Translations under genes and position numbers: made by a program
DNA from: Flavobacterium pectinovorum
Lineage (GTDB): Bacteria > Bacteroidota > Bacteroidia > Flavobacteriales > Flavobacteriaceae
Direction of reading: 5' to 3'
DNA: 64,000 nt
NCBI RefSeq assembly: GCF_006438875.1
Contig: NZ_RCZH01000013.1
Span: 1 to 64,000 of the forward strand
Shown: piece after piece, positions 7,692 to 16,677 of the stretch
Layout of the letters: every line of letters begins with the position of its first letter
Numbering within the stretch: position 1 is the first letter of the stretch
The notes under the pieces: model-generated
What the model saw: only the letters and a program-made list of their open reading frames with translations
What the model was told of the DNA's origin: nothing
Database searches by the model: none

Positions 7692-8594
7692 ATGAGAATA
7701 TTAATAGTATTGACAATTGCTTTAGTAACTTTTAGTTGTTCTAACAGGGAGAAATCAAACATAGCAAATAGTGCCAGTTTGAAAAATCAGCCTTTAAAGA
7801 ACGAAAAAAAAATAGCCGAATTAAATGAGAATATCCATTATCTGGGATTCATAAACAAATTCTATTTTTCGAATAAAAACGAAGCTTACATTGAGCTTTA
7901 CTTCAATAAAGACGAAATTACCACACCAGAATATAATAAATTAGAAAAACTGACAGACTCATTGATTTACAAAGATGATGAGAACAGCAGGAGCAGGTTT
8001 CCGGCGAGTTTATCGGCAAAACATTTTGATTTAAGAGGACTTTCAAAACTTGCAATCTATGACGAGAATAATAAATTTGTTTGCAACGCAGATTTTGTTC
8101 GTGTAGAATATCTAAATCAAGATATTTCGCCTTGTTTTATAGCTGTTTACAAGACTGATAAGAAAATCAAATCAGAAAATTGTTATGCTATTAGTAATTC
8201 TGAGAAAAGCCTTGAAACTGCAAATTATAAAATAACAAAAGATACTGTATTAACTCAAAAACTACTCACTAAACTCAACGTACCTAAATCTTATTCTGGA
8301 CTTGAGAATAGCGGAACACATATTTTCTTTGCTAAAAGCGACTCTATACTATCAGTAGTTAATTCTGAGAATTCTGCCTACATAGTTTTACTTAAAGGGG
8401 AAGATTTTAAAGTTTTATACAAAAGCACAGAACCCGAAAACATTAATAATTTACAGGTTGTACCTGTAATGAAAAATAGACTTCCTTATCTATTGACAAG
8501 AAATTCAAAACCCGATACTGATATAATGTGGGACAATTTATTGTATTATGATGGAACGAAATATACAAATGCAAAACGACAAAGAATCGAATAG
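7692..8594 (+). CDS. lipoprotein of unknown function
   Basis: 300 aa. MRILIVLTIALVTFSCSN is a lipoprotein signal (Cys about residue 16). The remainder is soluble, without recognised motifs. It is a single gene between divergent neighbours; a decayed gene fragment lies just downstream on the other strand. Likely periplasmic or outer-membrane anchored. Confidence 0.75.
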   Translation: MRILIVLTIALVTFSCSNREKSNIANSASLKNQPLKNEKKIAELNENIHYLGFINKFYFSNKNEAYIELYFNKDEITTPEYNKLEKLTDSLIYKDDENSRSRFPASLSAKHFDLRGLSKLAIYDENNKFVCNADFVRVEYLNQDISPCFIAVYKTDKKIKSENCYAISNSEKSLETANYKITKDTVLTQKLLTKLNVPKSYSGLENSGTHIFFAKSDSILSVVNSENSAYIVLLKGEDFKVLYKSTEPENINNLQVVPVMKNRLPYLLTRNSKPDTDIMWDNLLYYDGTKYTNAKRQRIE

Positions 8595-8652
8595 TTAATT
8601 GGTGATACAAAACCTCTGCTATTATTTTTGATTGCTGTTGAGCATGGCCATT

Positions 8653-8772
8653 TTATAATTTAATTTCTTTACAGATATAACCTTGCTTTTCAAAAAAATC
8701 CTTCGGGAAATTTATTAAAAAATTCCCGCGCAATTCCCACAGTATTAATGTTCCGTCTTTGAGAAAGAAATA
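8653..8772 (-). pseudogene. C-terminal gene fragment
   Basis: On the minus strand one frame reads FFLKDGTLILWELRGNFL through to GYICKEIKL and a stop, 39 codons long. An in-frame stop lies immediately upstream and there is no start codon. The composition is protein-like, so it is probably the tail of a lost gene. The parent family is not recognised. It lies in an otherwise empty gap next to a HEAT-like gene. Confidence 0.4.
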
Positions 8773-8807
8773 TTATTGTATATTTTTTTTCGTTTTGCTT
8801 TTTTTCT

Positions 8808-9266
8808 TTACGAATTCTCAAATTGAGAAAGTGGTCCTTTTCGTCCTAGTTCAGATTCCCAGTTTAGCAATCTTTTTGTTGCAAATGCCGCGATTGTTTC
8901 ATTAGCTTGTTGTTCTATTTGTTTTAAATAGTTTATAGCCTCATCAGTTCCAATGTCTGCAAGTGCCCAGACACACTTTCTTTGCATGGGATAATTTTCA
9001 TTCCAGTTGTAATTTTCAAAATCCGAAAATGTAACTTTAAATAAGGTTTCTGCAGTTATTGGATTTGAAATACCCTGAAATGCCCGAGCCATATCTTCAT
9101 GAGCTTTGTGCCAATCTGATTCAAATATTTGACAAAGAAGTAATAAAATCTCCTCGTCTTCTGTATAAAAATTAATAAAGCCAAAAGCTTTATCATAAAC
9201 TCCATCACTATCTTTCTCAGCTAAAAGTCTTTTTATTTCGTTTAGATCGGTTTCTCTTTTGGTCAT
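8808..9266 (-). CDS. HEAT-repeat-like small protein
   Basis: 152 aa, soluble, all-helical in appearance, without a signal peptide. The C-terminal half (ALADIGTDEAINYLKQI, then AAFATKRLLNWE) reads like one or two HEAT-type helical pairs. Similar short HEAT proteins occur as immunity or binding proteins, but no partner toxin is visible. It heads a run of small unknown minus-strand genes. Confidence 0.6.
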   Translation of the reverse strand: MTKRETDLNEIKRLLAEKDSDGVYDKAFGFINFYTEDEEILLLLCQIFESDWHKAHEDMARAFQGISNPITAETLFKVTFSDFENYNWNENYPMQRKCVWALADIGTDEAINYLKQIEQQANETIAAFATKRLLNWESELGRKGPLSQFENS

Positions 9267-9305
9267 ATTTGTTTTTTGTAATGATGTTTTTTTTGCGATA
9301 ATTAG

Positions 9306-9896
9306 TCAGTTTTTTTTATTCAAAAGTATGTCAAATTCTTCTTCAGCATCGTCAATTCCTAATAATCTACTTTCAAAAAGTCCTGTATACAAAACATTGT
9401 CAATTGTAAGTTTTCCGAAATCATTTTGAAGAATTCTAAAATAAATTTTCTTTGGTTTTTCATTTCTAGTTATATGATAATCAATAATTGTAAACTCATT
9501 TCTAACTATTCCTCCGCTAAATTTCTGTTCAATTATAGTTTTGAAAGTTAACTTTTCAAGACTTATAAATTTGCTTCCTTTTGTAATATTCTTCCAAACT
9601 ATTTTTTCGATTTTTCCGGAATTACTTTGTTCAATTTTATATTTTGCATTTTTATCCAAATCATATTTAGAAATAGCTTTTAATGCTTTACTAAATTCGG
9701 GTAAACGTATAAACTTTATTGTTTTGTTATTATATATATATCCGAGTTCATCTTCCGGTTCAAAATCGCTGCTAATTTTTAAACAGATTTCTGAAAATCC
9801 AGTTTTATCATTTTTAATATTTTGGTTTTGAAGTTTTGCAAAAGAGCAAAATATCAGAAAGGATGGAAGTAGAATATGTTTAATTTTGAACTTCAT
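9306..9896 (-). CDS. exported protein of unknown function
   Basis: 196 aa. The N-terminus MKFKIKHILLPSFLIFCSFA is a probable signal peptide. The remainder is lysine- and isoleucine-rich, beta-type, with no motif I know. It lies 39 bp from the HEAT-like gene on the same strand. No function assigned. Confidence 0.6.
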   Translation of the reverse strand: MKFKIKHILLPSFLIFCSFAKLQNQNIKNDKTGFSEICLKISSDFEPEDELGYIYNNKTIKFIRLPEFSKALKAISKYDLDKNAKYKIEQSNSGKIEKIVWKNITKGSKFISLEKLTFKTIIEQKFSGGIVRNEFTIIDYHITRNEKPKKIYFRILQNDFGKLTIDNVLYTGLFESRLLGIDDAEEEFDILLNKKN

Positions 9897-9974
9897 AATT
9901 TATACTCGGTTTTGGAGATTTCATTATTTTCTTGGGATTTCTATTTTTCCATAATAACACACAACTTGCTTATA

Positions 9975-10319
9975 TTATTTATCTTGCCAGGTGATTTCAT
10001 TATTTTCATGAAACATAGGACAAAGAATTTTTATTATTTCACTTTTGTCATTAATCACGTACCAATCAGGGCTATTAATTAAGTCAAGAAAATTATTTGC
10101 CTCCTCGCACATCCTATCATAATTGTCATCATCTCCTTCATCCAAATATTTACTGGCTTTAACCGAATTTTCAATAAGCTTTATGAGATCTCTATTCTCA
10201 GAAGTCTTAATCAAAAGAACAGGATTAAACGAAATATTGCCATAACTTCTCATTTCCCAATTGGTTTCAATCAGCGAACCAATATTAATATTTTTCCAGT
10301 AGAGCTCGTATTTTTTCAT
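9975..10319 (-). CDS. small cytosolic protein of unknown function
   Basis: 114 aa, acidic, no signal peptide. It begins MKKYELYWKNINIGSLIE and contains an acidic stretch (DEGDDDNYD). The size and acidity resemble the many small immunity-type proteins of Bacteroidota, but this is only an impression. No neighbouring toxin is visible. Confidence 0.6.
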   Translation of the reverse strand: MKKYELYWKNINIGSLIETNWEMRSYGNISFNPVLLIKTSENRDLIKLIENSVKASKYLDEGDDDNYDRMCEEANNFLDLINSPDWYVINDKSEIIKILCPMFHENNEITWQDK

Positions 10320-10488
10320 TCTTATTTAATTGTCTTTTTACCAACTTATTTATAATGTTTCGTGGCTAAAAATTGGTTTTCGTCAAGCGAATATAAGAAA
10401 TATCTTTACTACAATTTAGTGGCTTTTTGAAATTGAATTAGAAATAATTTATCGGATAAACTTCTAAAACGCAATAATAAAATTTCAC

Positions 10489-10496
10489 TATATTTG
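10489..10496 (+). promoter_or_regulatory. -7 box TATATTTG for the beta-propeller gene
   Basis: A perfect TAnnTTTG box about 95 nt before the ATG at 10592, leaving a long untranslated leader. The rest of 10320-10591 shows nothing else recognisable. Confidence 0.55.
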
Positions 10497-10591
10497 GCGT
10501 AGATATTGACTTGAGCGGAATATTTAAATTATTGATTTTTAATAATTTAATCAATTATTAATCAGTCTTTTATCAAAACAAAATTTTAAAA

Positions 10592-11791
10592 ATGAAAAAA
10601 AACCTCGTAACGCTTTTATTTGTATTTACTGTTATAAATATCTTTGGGCAAACAGCAACGATTTCAAAATCTGACAAAACTGATAATTCTGGTAATAACG
10701 TTGTAACCTCAAATGATGTAGTTTCTCATAAAGTTTTAACTCCGCTTAAAAAAGTGGCATTAGATGAAGCTTCAATCTTAATTTATGATTATGACGGTTC
10801 ACTTATGTCATTTGATTTAGAAGCCGAACATATTAATTGGATTGCAAAAGCCACGGATTCCAAGACAGAAATGTGCGCAAATAAAATAACGCTTCAAGAC
10901 GGAGTAATATATATTCCGTTTATCAACGGTGAAATTTTTGCAATTGATAACCAAACCGGTGAAGTTTTTTGGAAATCAAGAATCGGCAATACTACAGATC
11001 AAATTATACTAAAAGATCAAATTCCTGTTATAAACAACGGAAAGCTTTATATAACTTCTCAAAACGGTACTATTTATGCCCTTAACATAAAAGACGGCAG
11101 TTTAATATGGAGTCACAAATTAGATTCTCCCAATAATGATATTCCCGTTTTGTTTTTTGACAACAAAATTTTCACTCAAAGCGGATCCACTTTCTACAGT
11201 TTTGAAGCAAATACAGGAAAAGTTCTTTCTCAAAAAACTTTTGAAGAACCTTTGCATGGAAAAGCTGTAACAGATGGTGAAAATATATTTATAGCAAATG
11301 AAAAAAATGTACTTTATGCCTTAAATCCTAACAATCTGGAAATTGTTTGGCAATTTAAATTAGATGAAAATCAAAATAATATCAAGGAACGCATCTTGTG
11401 CAAAGACAAAAAAGTATATTTTGCAGCACAAGGTCCAGAAGTTTCTTCTGTATATGCTGTAGATTCAAAAACTGGAACTCAGTTATGGAAAACAGACTTT
11501 AAAGGTGACAATATCGAATACATCACGGAAGAAAGTGACAATATTTGGGGATATACGCATAAAGCAAAACTTTTTCAGATAGACTTAACAAATGGCGAAA
11601 TAGCAACGGAAGTAAAATTAACAACCCAACCAATTTCAAATTTTGAATTTCCAGTGGATGATTCCTTGTTTTATTATTCTGACGCGGCTTTAATTCAATT
11701 TGACTTGAAAACAAAAGACGAAAACGAAGTTTATCTGCGAACGTCTATTAAAGACGACGTTTATAACGCATATCTAAAACTAATTCGATAA
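10592..11791 (+). CDS. secreted PQQ-like beta-propeller protein
   Basis: 399 aa with a signal peptide (MKKNLVTLLFVFTVINIFGQ). Repeated blades of the type IFAIDNQTGEVFWKSRIG, IYALNIKDGSLIWSHKLD and VYAVDSKTGTQLWKTDF identify a PQQ-like (PQQ_2/BamB-type) beta-propeller. No catalytic or haem domain is attached, so it is probably a binding or scaffold protein in the periplasm. It is not BamB itself on this evidence. Single gene with a good terminator. Confidence 0.85.
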   Translation: MKKNLVTLLFVFTVINIFGQTATISKSDKTDNSGNNVVTSNDVVSHKVLTPLKKVALDEASILIYDYDGSLMSFDLEAEHINWIAKATDSKTEMCANKITLQDGVIYIPFINGEIFAIDNQTGEVFWKSRIGNTTDQIILKDQIPVINNGKLYITSQNGTIYALNIKDGSLIWSHKLDSPNNDIPVLFFDNKIFTQSGSTFYSFEANTGKVLSQKTFEEPLHGKAVTDGENIFIANEKNVLYALNPNNLEIVWQFKLDENQNNIKERILCKDKKVYFAAQGPEVSSVYAVDSKTGTQLWKTDFKGDNIEYITEESDNIWGYTHKAKLFQIDLTNGEIATEVKLTTQPISNFEFPVDDSLFYYSDAALIQFDLKTKDENEVYLRTSIKDDVYNAYLKLIR

Positions 11792-11795
11792 CAAG

Positions 11796-11829
11796 AAAAA
11801 AGCTGACTCAATACGAGTCAGCTTTTTTT
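11796..11829. terminator. bidirectional terminator after the propeller gene
   Basis: AGCTGACTC pairs with GAGTCAGCT (11801-11823), with A before and T after. It serves the convergent genes at 10592 and 11858. Confidence 0.85.
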
Positions 11830-11857
11830 ATTTCAGCAATATTTATTTACTCCATTC

Positions 11858-12301
11858 TTAAAATCTGTATTTTTCTAATAAATCGTCTGCTTTCATATTA
11901 AGTGTATTTATTTTTTCTCCGCAAAAATTATAAGTAATTACTTTTCCGTTTTCCTGACCAATAACATAGATAACTTCCTGAATTTCTTTTCCAATAATTA
12001 CTAATCGATGAAATTTTCTGAAATTATATTCATCACCACTTTCAGTTGATTTCATTGTAATTTTGATTATTTCTTTTCCATTTTCATCCACTACTTTATC
12101 GATGCGCTTTACTTTTTTGTGATTGGTTTGTCTAAAAAAGAAATATTTGTATTTATACGAATGCTCCGATTTCAGCGAAACATTTTTTTCTTCGCAATCA
12201 TCTTTAGTTATTGCTTTTAAACTTCTAGCATCAATATTTTGAAACATAAAAAGAATTAATAGGAATGACAGTCTAGTTCTATTTTTTTTTATCACGTTCA
12301 T
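11858..12301 (-). CDS. exported protein of unknown function
   Basis: 147 aa with an N-terminal hydrophobic stretch after a basic start (MNVIKKNRTRLSFLLILFMF), probably a signal peptide. The remainder is basic and beta-rich with no recognised domain. The next gene on the same strand is 62 bp upstream. Confidence 0.6.
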   Translation of the reverse strand: MNVIKKNRTRLSFLLILFMFQNIDARSLKAITKDDCEEKNVSLKSEHSYKYKYFFFRQTNHKKVKRIDKVVDENGKEIIKITMKSTESGDEYNFRKFHRLVIIGKEIQEVIYVIGQENGKVITYNFCGEKINTLNMKADDLLEKYRF

Positions 12302-12363
12302 ATAATCAACTCGGGTTAATAGGCAAAAAAGGTAATTTTTTATTATTGCAAAACCGTTAATTC

Positions 12364-12786
12364 TTATTTATTTTCAAAGGCGTCAGGAAAATTTTCATTC
12401 AAATAATCTGACAGCTTTTCAAAATCTTTAGAATTGCTTTTAGACAAAATAATTTTAGTTCCTCCGTTTATACTTAAAACTATATTTCTTCCAGTTTCAA
12501 TTCCTAATAATTCATATTGATTTTCACTCCAACTTGAAACAGTTTGTAAACTGTAATGTTTTTGCTTTGTGAACATTTGACGAATAATTAAAACATCATC
12601 AATGAATCTGTAATAAATAATACTATTAATATTTCTAATATATAATACGACAGTCGTTACTCCAAGTCCAAATAAAGCTGCTTTGCGCCAAAATTCCTTT
12701 TCTCTTTCTATTAAAAAAAAGAAAGTTGAACCTACTATTAGTATATAAACAATAATCAGTATTTTGTTTCTTGTAATGTTTTTCAT
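12364..12786 (-). CDS. small membrane protein, PH-like C-terminus
   Basis: 140 aa. Two transmembrane helices (ILIIVYILIVGSTFFFLI; FGLGVTTVVLYI) are followed by about 85 residues with alternating strands and a final helix (FEKLSDYLNENFP), the arrangement seen in bacterial PH-like membrane proteins. No family is certain. Confidence 0.6.
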   Translation of the reverse strand: MKNITRNKILIIVYILIVGSTFFFLIEREKEFWRKAALFGLGVTTVVLYIRNINSIIYYRFIDDVLIIRQMFTKQKHYSLQTVSSWSENQYELLGIETGRNIVLSINGGTKIILSKSNSKDFEKLSDYLNENFPDAFENK

Positions 12787-12898
12787 GAGAAACTAGTGCT
12801 AGTTTGTTTAAAGATTAAATAAAATCCAATTATATTGACTTTATGCCTAAGTCAATATTTATTTTTAGGACCAGAATAAGAAATACTATTGCAAGATA

Positions 12899-13510
12899 TT
12901 AATTTTCATGTCTGCAATATCCAAGATAAAACATTGGTCTGGGATATTTCACTTTGTCAAATGATTTAGCAATTGGATTTAAGAAATCATTTGCTATTAA
13001 GATTGTATCGCCTAGTTGTTCATTCTTTTCATTATCATATTTAAGGGATAAAATATCACCTTTTTTTGTCCACTTTCCAGTCCACCATTCATTGTATCCA
13101 AAAACACCTGTCCAATTTATCTCAAATGTTTTGTCTTTACGAAAAAGAATATAAGCTTGATTTTGAGTTCCCTCATAGCAAGCTCTAAATTCTACTTTGC
13201 TTTCAAGATTTTCAGAATCAAGTCTGTAAGGAGATAAAAAAGTATATAAAAGTGTTATTGAACAAATTATTATGGGGAAACAAGATTTAAAATTTAAGTT
13301 TTGTCTGTTTCGGACAAGTTCAATAATTCCTTTGATTACGTAAACAATTATCGTTATAAAAGTTATTGCAATTAGCAATGTCAGGAAGATGTAGAGAACT
13401 CCTGATAAATTCTTATTTATATGATGATAAAATATTATCAGCAAAAGATAAACGCAGCAAATCATTGTTGTCCAGATTATTGGGCGCTTTGTTCTTGTTG
13501 TTTTTTCCAT
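12899..13510 (-). CDS. membrane protein of unknown function
   Basis: 203 aa. Three hydrophobic helices in the first 110 residues (IWTTMICCVYLLLIIFY; LYIFLTLLIAITFITIIVYV; SCFPIIICSITLLYTFL) are followed by an extracytoplasmic domain of about 95 residues containing NWTGVFGYNEWWTGKWTKKG. That Trp-rich segment is typical of small lipocalin-like or cell-envelope domains found singly in Flavobacteriia. No function can be given. Confidence 0.6.
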   Translation of the reverse strand: MEKTTRTKRPIIWTTMICCVYLLLIIFYHHINKNLSGVLYIFLTLLIAITFITIIVYVIKGIIELVRNRQNLNFKSCFPIIICSITLLYTFLSPYRLDSENLESKVEFRACYEGTQNQAYILFRKDKTFEINWTGVFGYNEWWTGKWTKKGDILSLKYDNEKNEQLGDTILIANDFLNPIAKSFDKVKYPRPMFYLGYCRHEN

Positions 13511-13566
13511 AGATTTATGACAAACTAGCCGAGCTTATATCCCTTATAAAATTGATTTTATACATT

Positions 13567-13821
13567 TTATGCTTTCAAATTTCGCTCTTTCAAAAGACTT
13601 TCTAATTCTTCTTTCTTGTATTTTGAATTATTGATCAATTTGTACGCAAAAAATAAAGGGATTAGAGTAAAAAGTCCTACAGTACTCTTTACAACACTAT
13701 AAAATATAACCCCAATAAGAAATCCAATTAATAAAGCATTCGTTATCGAAGCGGTTTTCAACTTTTTAGCTTCTTGCAATAATTCTTGATCCGTTAATTG
13801 TGATAGTTCTTTTTTGTCCAT
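13567..13821 (-). CDS. two-helix membrane protein
   Basis: 84 aa. A short charged helix (MDKKELSQLTDQELLQEAKK) precedes two transmembrane segments (ALLIGFLIGVIFYSVVKS; VGLFTLIPLFFAYKLI), and the protein ends in a charged tail. The pattern recurs in Bacteroidota as single small genes of unknown function. It lies 40 bp from the thioredoxin-like gene. Confidence 0.65.
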   Translation of the reverse strand: MDKKELSQLTDQELLQEAKKLKTASITNALLIGFLIGVIFYSVVKSTVGLFTLIPLFFAYKLINNSKYKKEELESLLKERNLKA

Positions 13822-13861
13822 ATGTATTGATTGGTTTTTATTTTTGGTTTGGTTTAAATGT

Positions 13862-14653
13862 TTATTTATTAGGTAATAATTTATTTATTTCGGCTACAAT
13901 ATTTTCTAGATTTCCGGGAGCATTTCCGGTTGCTACAAATCTAATAACACCTTCCTGATCTATTAAAAAATTCTTTGGAATTGAATTCATTCCATATTCA
14001 TTCCATATTTTCTCGTTTGGATCAATTCCATAATTAAAATCAATTCCGTCTTTTCTTAATTTTTCTACTTTTTTCATCACTTTCTCTTGGCTTTCTCCTT
14101 TTGAGATTGCCAAAAACACAAAATCATTCGCTTTATTTGGCTCAAGAATTTTTGATGGAATATCATAAAACTCCATTAAACAAGGCGCACACCAAGTTGC
14201 CCAGAAATTTACAAGCACAATTTTACCTTTTAAATCAGATAGTTTTACTTCTTTACCATCAACTAGTTTTAAAGTAAAATCCTTTGCTTTATCATTCACT
14301 TTTAAAATATATTCTTCAGGTTGTGCAACGCTTTTTTTAGCTTCAATTGGTTGTGAATTGATCCTTTTTTCGTTTTCCTTTTTTTCCTCTTCGGTAAAAA
14401 GTGCCACAGTAATTACAAATTCTTTGTCTCCAATTTTATCTCCAAACTTTTTCACTAATTCCTCTCTTTCCTTTTCAGAAACTCCTTTGTTCATTGATTT
14501 TACATAACCATTGGCGCCATATTCTTCAAGTTTTTCTTTTGTTGAAATTTCATTGTTTATTAAAAGCACATATTCAGGTTTCTTAACCACTTTATCTTGT
14601 CCGTAGAACGATTGAGCAATAATTAATAGAGCAAAAAGGAGTATTTTTTTCAT
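13862..14653 (-). CDS. TlpA-like thioredoxin-family protein
   Basis: 263 aa with a signal peptide (MKKILLFALLIIAQSFYGQ). The C-terminal 150 residues are a TlpA/ResA-like fold: AKDFTLKLVDGKEVKLSDLK, then FWATWCAPCLMEF with the CAPC redox pair, then SIPKNFLID with the cis-proline. Such proteins reduce disulfides outside the cytoplasm. The N-terminal 110 residues are unknown and contain a repeated Lys/Glu-rich segment. Probably acts in the periplasm. Confidence 0.88.
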   Translation of the reverse strand: MKKILLFALLIIAQSFYGQDKVVKKPEYVLLINNEISTKEKLEEYGANGYVKSMNKGVSEKEREELVKKFGDKIGDKEFVITVALFTEEEKKENEKRINSQPIEAKKSVAQPEEYILKVNDKAKDFTLKLVDGKEVKLSDLKGKIVLVNFWATWCAPCLMEFYDIPSKILEPNKANDFVFLAISKGESQEKVMKKVEKLRKDGIDFNYGIDPNEKIWNEYGMNSIPKNFLIDQEGVIRFVATGNAPGNLENIVAEINKLLPNK

Positions 14654-15031
14654 TTTTTTAATTGGTTATAAGTAAAGTTTAGTTTTTTAATAGTTGATAT
14701 AAAAATGGCTCCTATTTATGCTGTTTAAGTTGTGTACTTTCCATAAAAATAAATTTAACAATGACGAATATAAGAAAAATCTTTATTCTAATTGTTTTAA
14801 AAATTTTAGTAGATCCACATATAAAACCTCTTCAAAAAAAAAATCGTAAACAAGCCAAAGAACCATAGAGCGTTAGCCATTTTCAAAGTTATTCGGAATT
14901 CGATCGTGATGTGAAAAATTAACAAAAACTTAAGTTTTTATAATCGATTAGAAATTTATTTTAAAACATTGTGTAACATATTAGTTAAAATCATACCTAT
15001 ATAAGAAAGAAAAACAAATAAATCTCAACTT
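14654..15031. other. non-coding gap
   Basis: 378 bp between divergent genes. A word CGAATATAAGAAAAATCTTTA at about 14763 recurs nearly unchanged at about 10390. No gene, terminator or clear -7 box is seen. Confidence 0.4.
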
Positions 15032-16639
15032 ATGAATTTATCCCAATGGCTCATTTTTATTCTAATCCTGCAACTTATTCATGGTTTATCTACCTGGAAA
15101 CTTTATTTGAAAGCTGGAAGAAAACCTCTGGAAGCATTTATTCCTTTTTATAATTTATATGTTTTAATGAAAATTATAAATCGGCCTCGATGGTGGATTA
15201 TTCTACTTTTTATCCCCATAATTAATCTTATAATAATTCCGGTAGTTTGGGTTGAAACCATTAGAAGCTTCGGGAAAAATGCTACATCTGATACCATATT
15301 GGTTTTAGTAACACTTGGATTTTATATTACTTTTTTAAATTATAATTCTCAAAAACTGACTTACATTGAGAATAGGGATCTAACGGCTACAACAAAAACC
15401 GGAGATACTATAAGTTCTCTTTTGTTTGCGATTATTGTTGCAACATTGGTTCACACTTATATTATTCAGCCCTTTACAATTCCTTCTTCGTCATTAGAAA
15501 AAACATTATTAATTGGTGATTATCTCTTTGTGAGCAAAATTAATTTTGGTCCAAGAACGCCCATGACCACGGTTGCATTGCCTATGGTTCATGATTCGAT
15601 ACCTTTTACGGGTTTTAAATCTTATTTATTTAGTGATGATTTTACAAAAAAGGAAACGTCATTGTTAAACAAATTCCAATTGCCCTATTTTAGATTTCCT
15701 GCAATAGAAAAAATCGAGCGAAAGGAGATTGTAGTTTTTAATCAACCTGCAGATACGCTGCGCGATATGGATAATTTTAAACCGGACAGAAATTATTACA
15801 AACCTATTGACAAAAAGACAAATCTGGTAAAAAGATGTGTTGGAATTCCCGGTGATTCTCTTGAGATCAGAAACGGAGATATCTACATTAACGGAAAATT
15901 AAGCCAAATGCCGGAAAGTGCCAAACCTCAGTTTAATTTTATAATAGATACAAAAGGAGTGCCTATAAGCCAGGATGTCCTTGTAAATCGATATGGAGCA
16001 AGAGAAGGAATGAAATATGAAAATGGTGATTTTGCCTTGACAAGAAATGGCGAATATTTCCTGACATTAACGGATAAAGAAGCTGCTTTTATCGCCAATA
16101 ATCCGGTTGTAAAAAGCGTTAAAAAATATTTATCCCCAAAAGGAACAGACGAAGGTGTTTTTCCGCATATTGCTTCTTTAGGTTGGAACGTTGACAATTT
16201 TGGACCAATATACATTCCGAAAAAAGGTGCAACGATTAAATTAGATCTAAAAACGCTTCCTTTTTACAAAAGAATCATTCAGGAATATGAAAAAAATACG
16301 CTAAAAGTAAATGGAAATGAAATTATAATTAACGGCAAAGTCAGCGTCAGTTATACTTTCAAACAAGATTATTACTGGATGATGGGGGACAATCGCCAGA
16401 ATTCTTTAGATGCGCGTTTTTGGGGATATGTTCCTTTTGATCACGTATTAGGAAAACCTGTATTTATTTGGTTTAGCTGGAATAAGGATGGGAAAGGGCT
16501 TAATAAAGTAAGATGGGACCGCGTATTTTCTGTTGTAAATGGGAATAAGGAACCTAAATCGTATCTAATTCATTTTATAGTTTTAGTGCTTCTTTATATT
16601 GGAGCTAAAAAATTAATAAAGAAAAAGGCAAAGGCGTAA
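15032..16639 (+). CDS. lepB: signal peptidase I
   Basis: 535 aa, the long Bacteroidota form. An N-terminal block of four hydrophobic segments (residues about 1-110) precedes the S26 domain. The catalytic serine is in PSSSLEKTLLIGDYLFV (third Ser, about residue 154). The general-base lysine lies in KRCVGIPGDSLEI, and the C-terminal box is MMGDNRQNSLDARFWGYVP. An insert of about 110 residues lies between the Lys box and the last box. A final membrane helix (FIVLVLLYIGAKKLI) ends the protein. It cleaves signal peptides at the outer face of the inner membrane. Single gene ending in a strong terminator. Confidence 0.95.
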   Translation: MNLSQWLIFILILQLIHGLSTWKLYLKAGRKPLEAFIPFYNLYVLMKIINRPRWWIILLFIPIINLIIIPVVWVETIRSFGKNATSDTILVLVTLGFYITFLNYNSQKLTYIENRDLTATTKTGDTISSLLFAIIVATLVHTYIIQPFTIPSSSLEKTLLIGDYLFVSKINFGPRTPMTTVALPMVHDSIPFTGFKSYLFSDDFTKKETSLLNKFQLPYFRFPAIEKIERKEIVVFNQPADTLRDMDNFKPDRNYYKPIDKKTNLVKRCVGIPGDSLEIRNGDIYINGKLSQMPESAKPQFNFIIDTKGVPISQDVLVNRYGAREGMKYENGDFALTRNGEYFLTLTDKEAAFIANNPVVKSVKKYLSPKGTDEGVFPHIASLGWNVDNFGPIYIPKKGATIKLDLKTLPFYKRIIQEYEKNTLKVNGNEIIINGKVSVSYTFKQDYYWMMGDNRQNSLDARFWGYVPFDHVLGKPVFIWFSWNKDGKGLNKVRWDRVFSVVNGNKEPKSYLIHFIVLVLLYIGAKKLIKKKAKA

Positions 16640-16644
16640 ACATT

Positions 16645-16677
16645 AAAAAAAGCTCCATTTCTGATGGAGCTTTTTTT
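16645..16677. terminator. bidirectional terminator after lepB
   Basis: AGCTCCAT (16651-16658) pairs with ATGGAGCT (16664-16671), flanked by A and T runs. It overlaps the last codon of the convergent gene at 16676. Confidence 0.85.
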
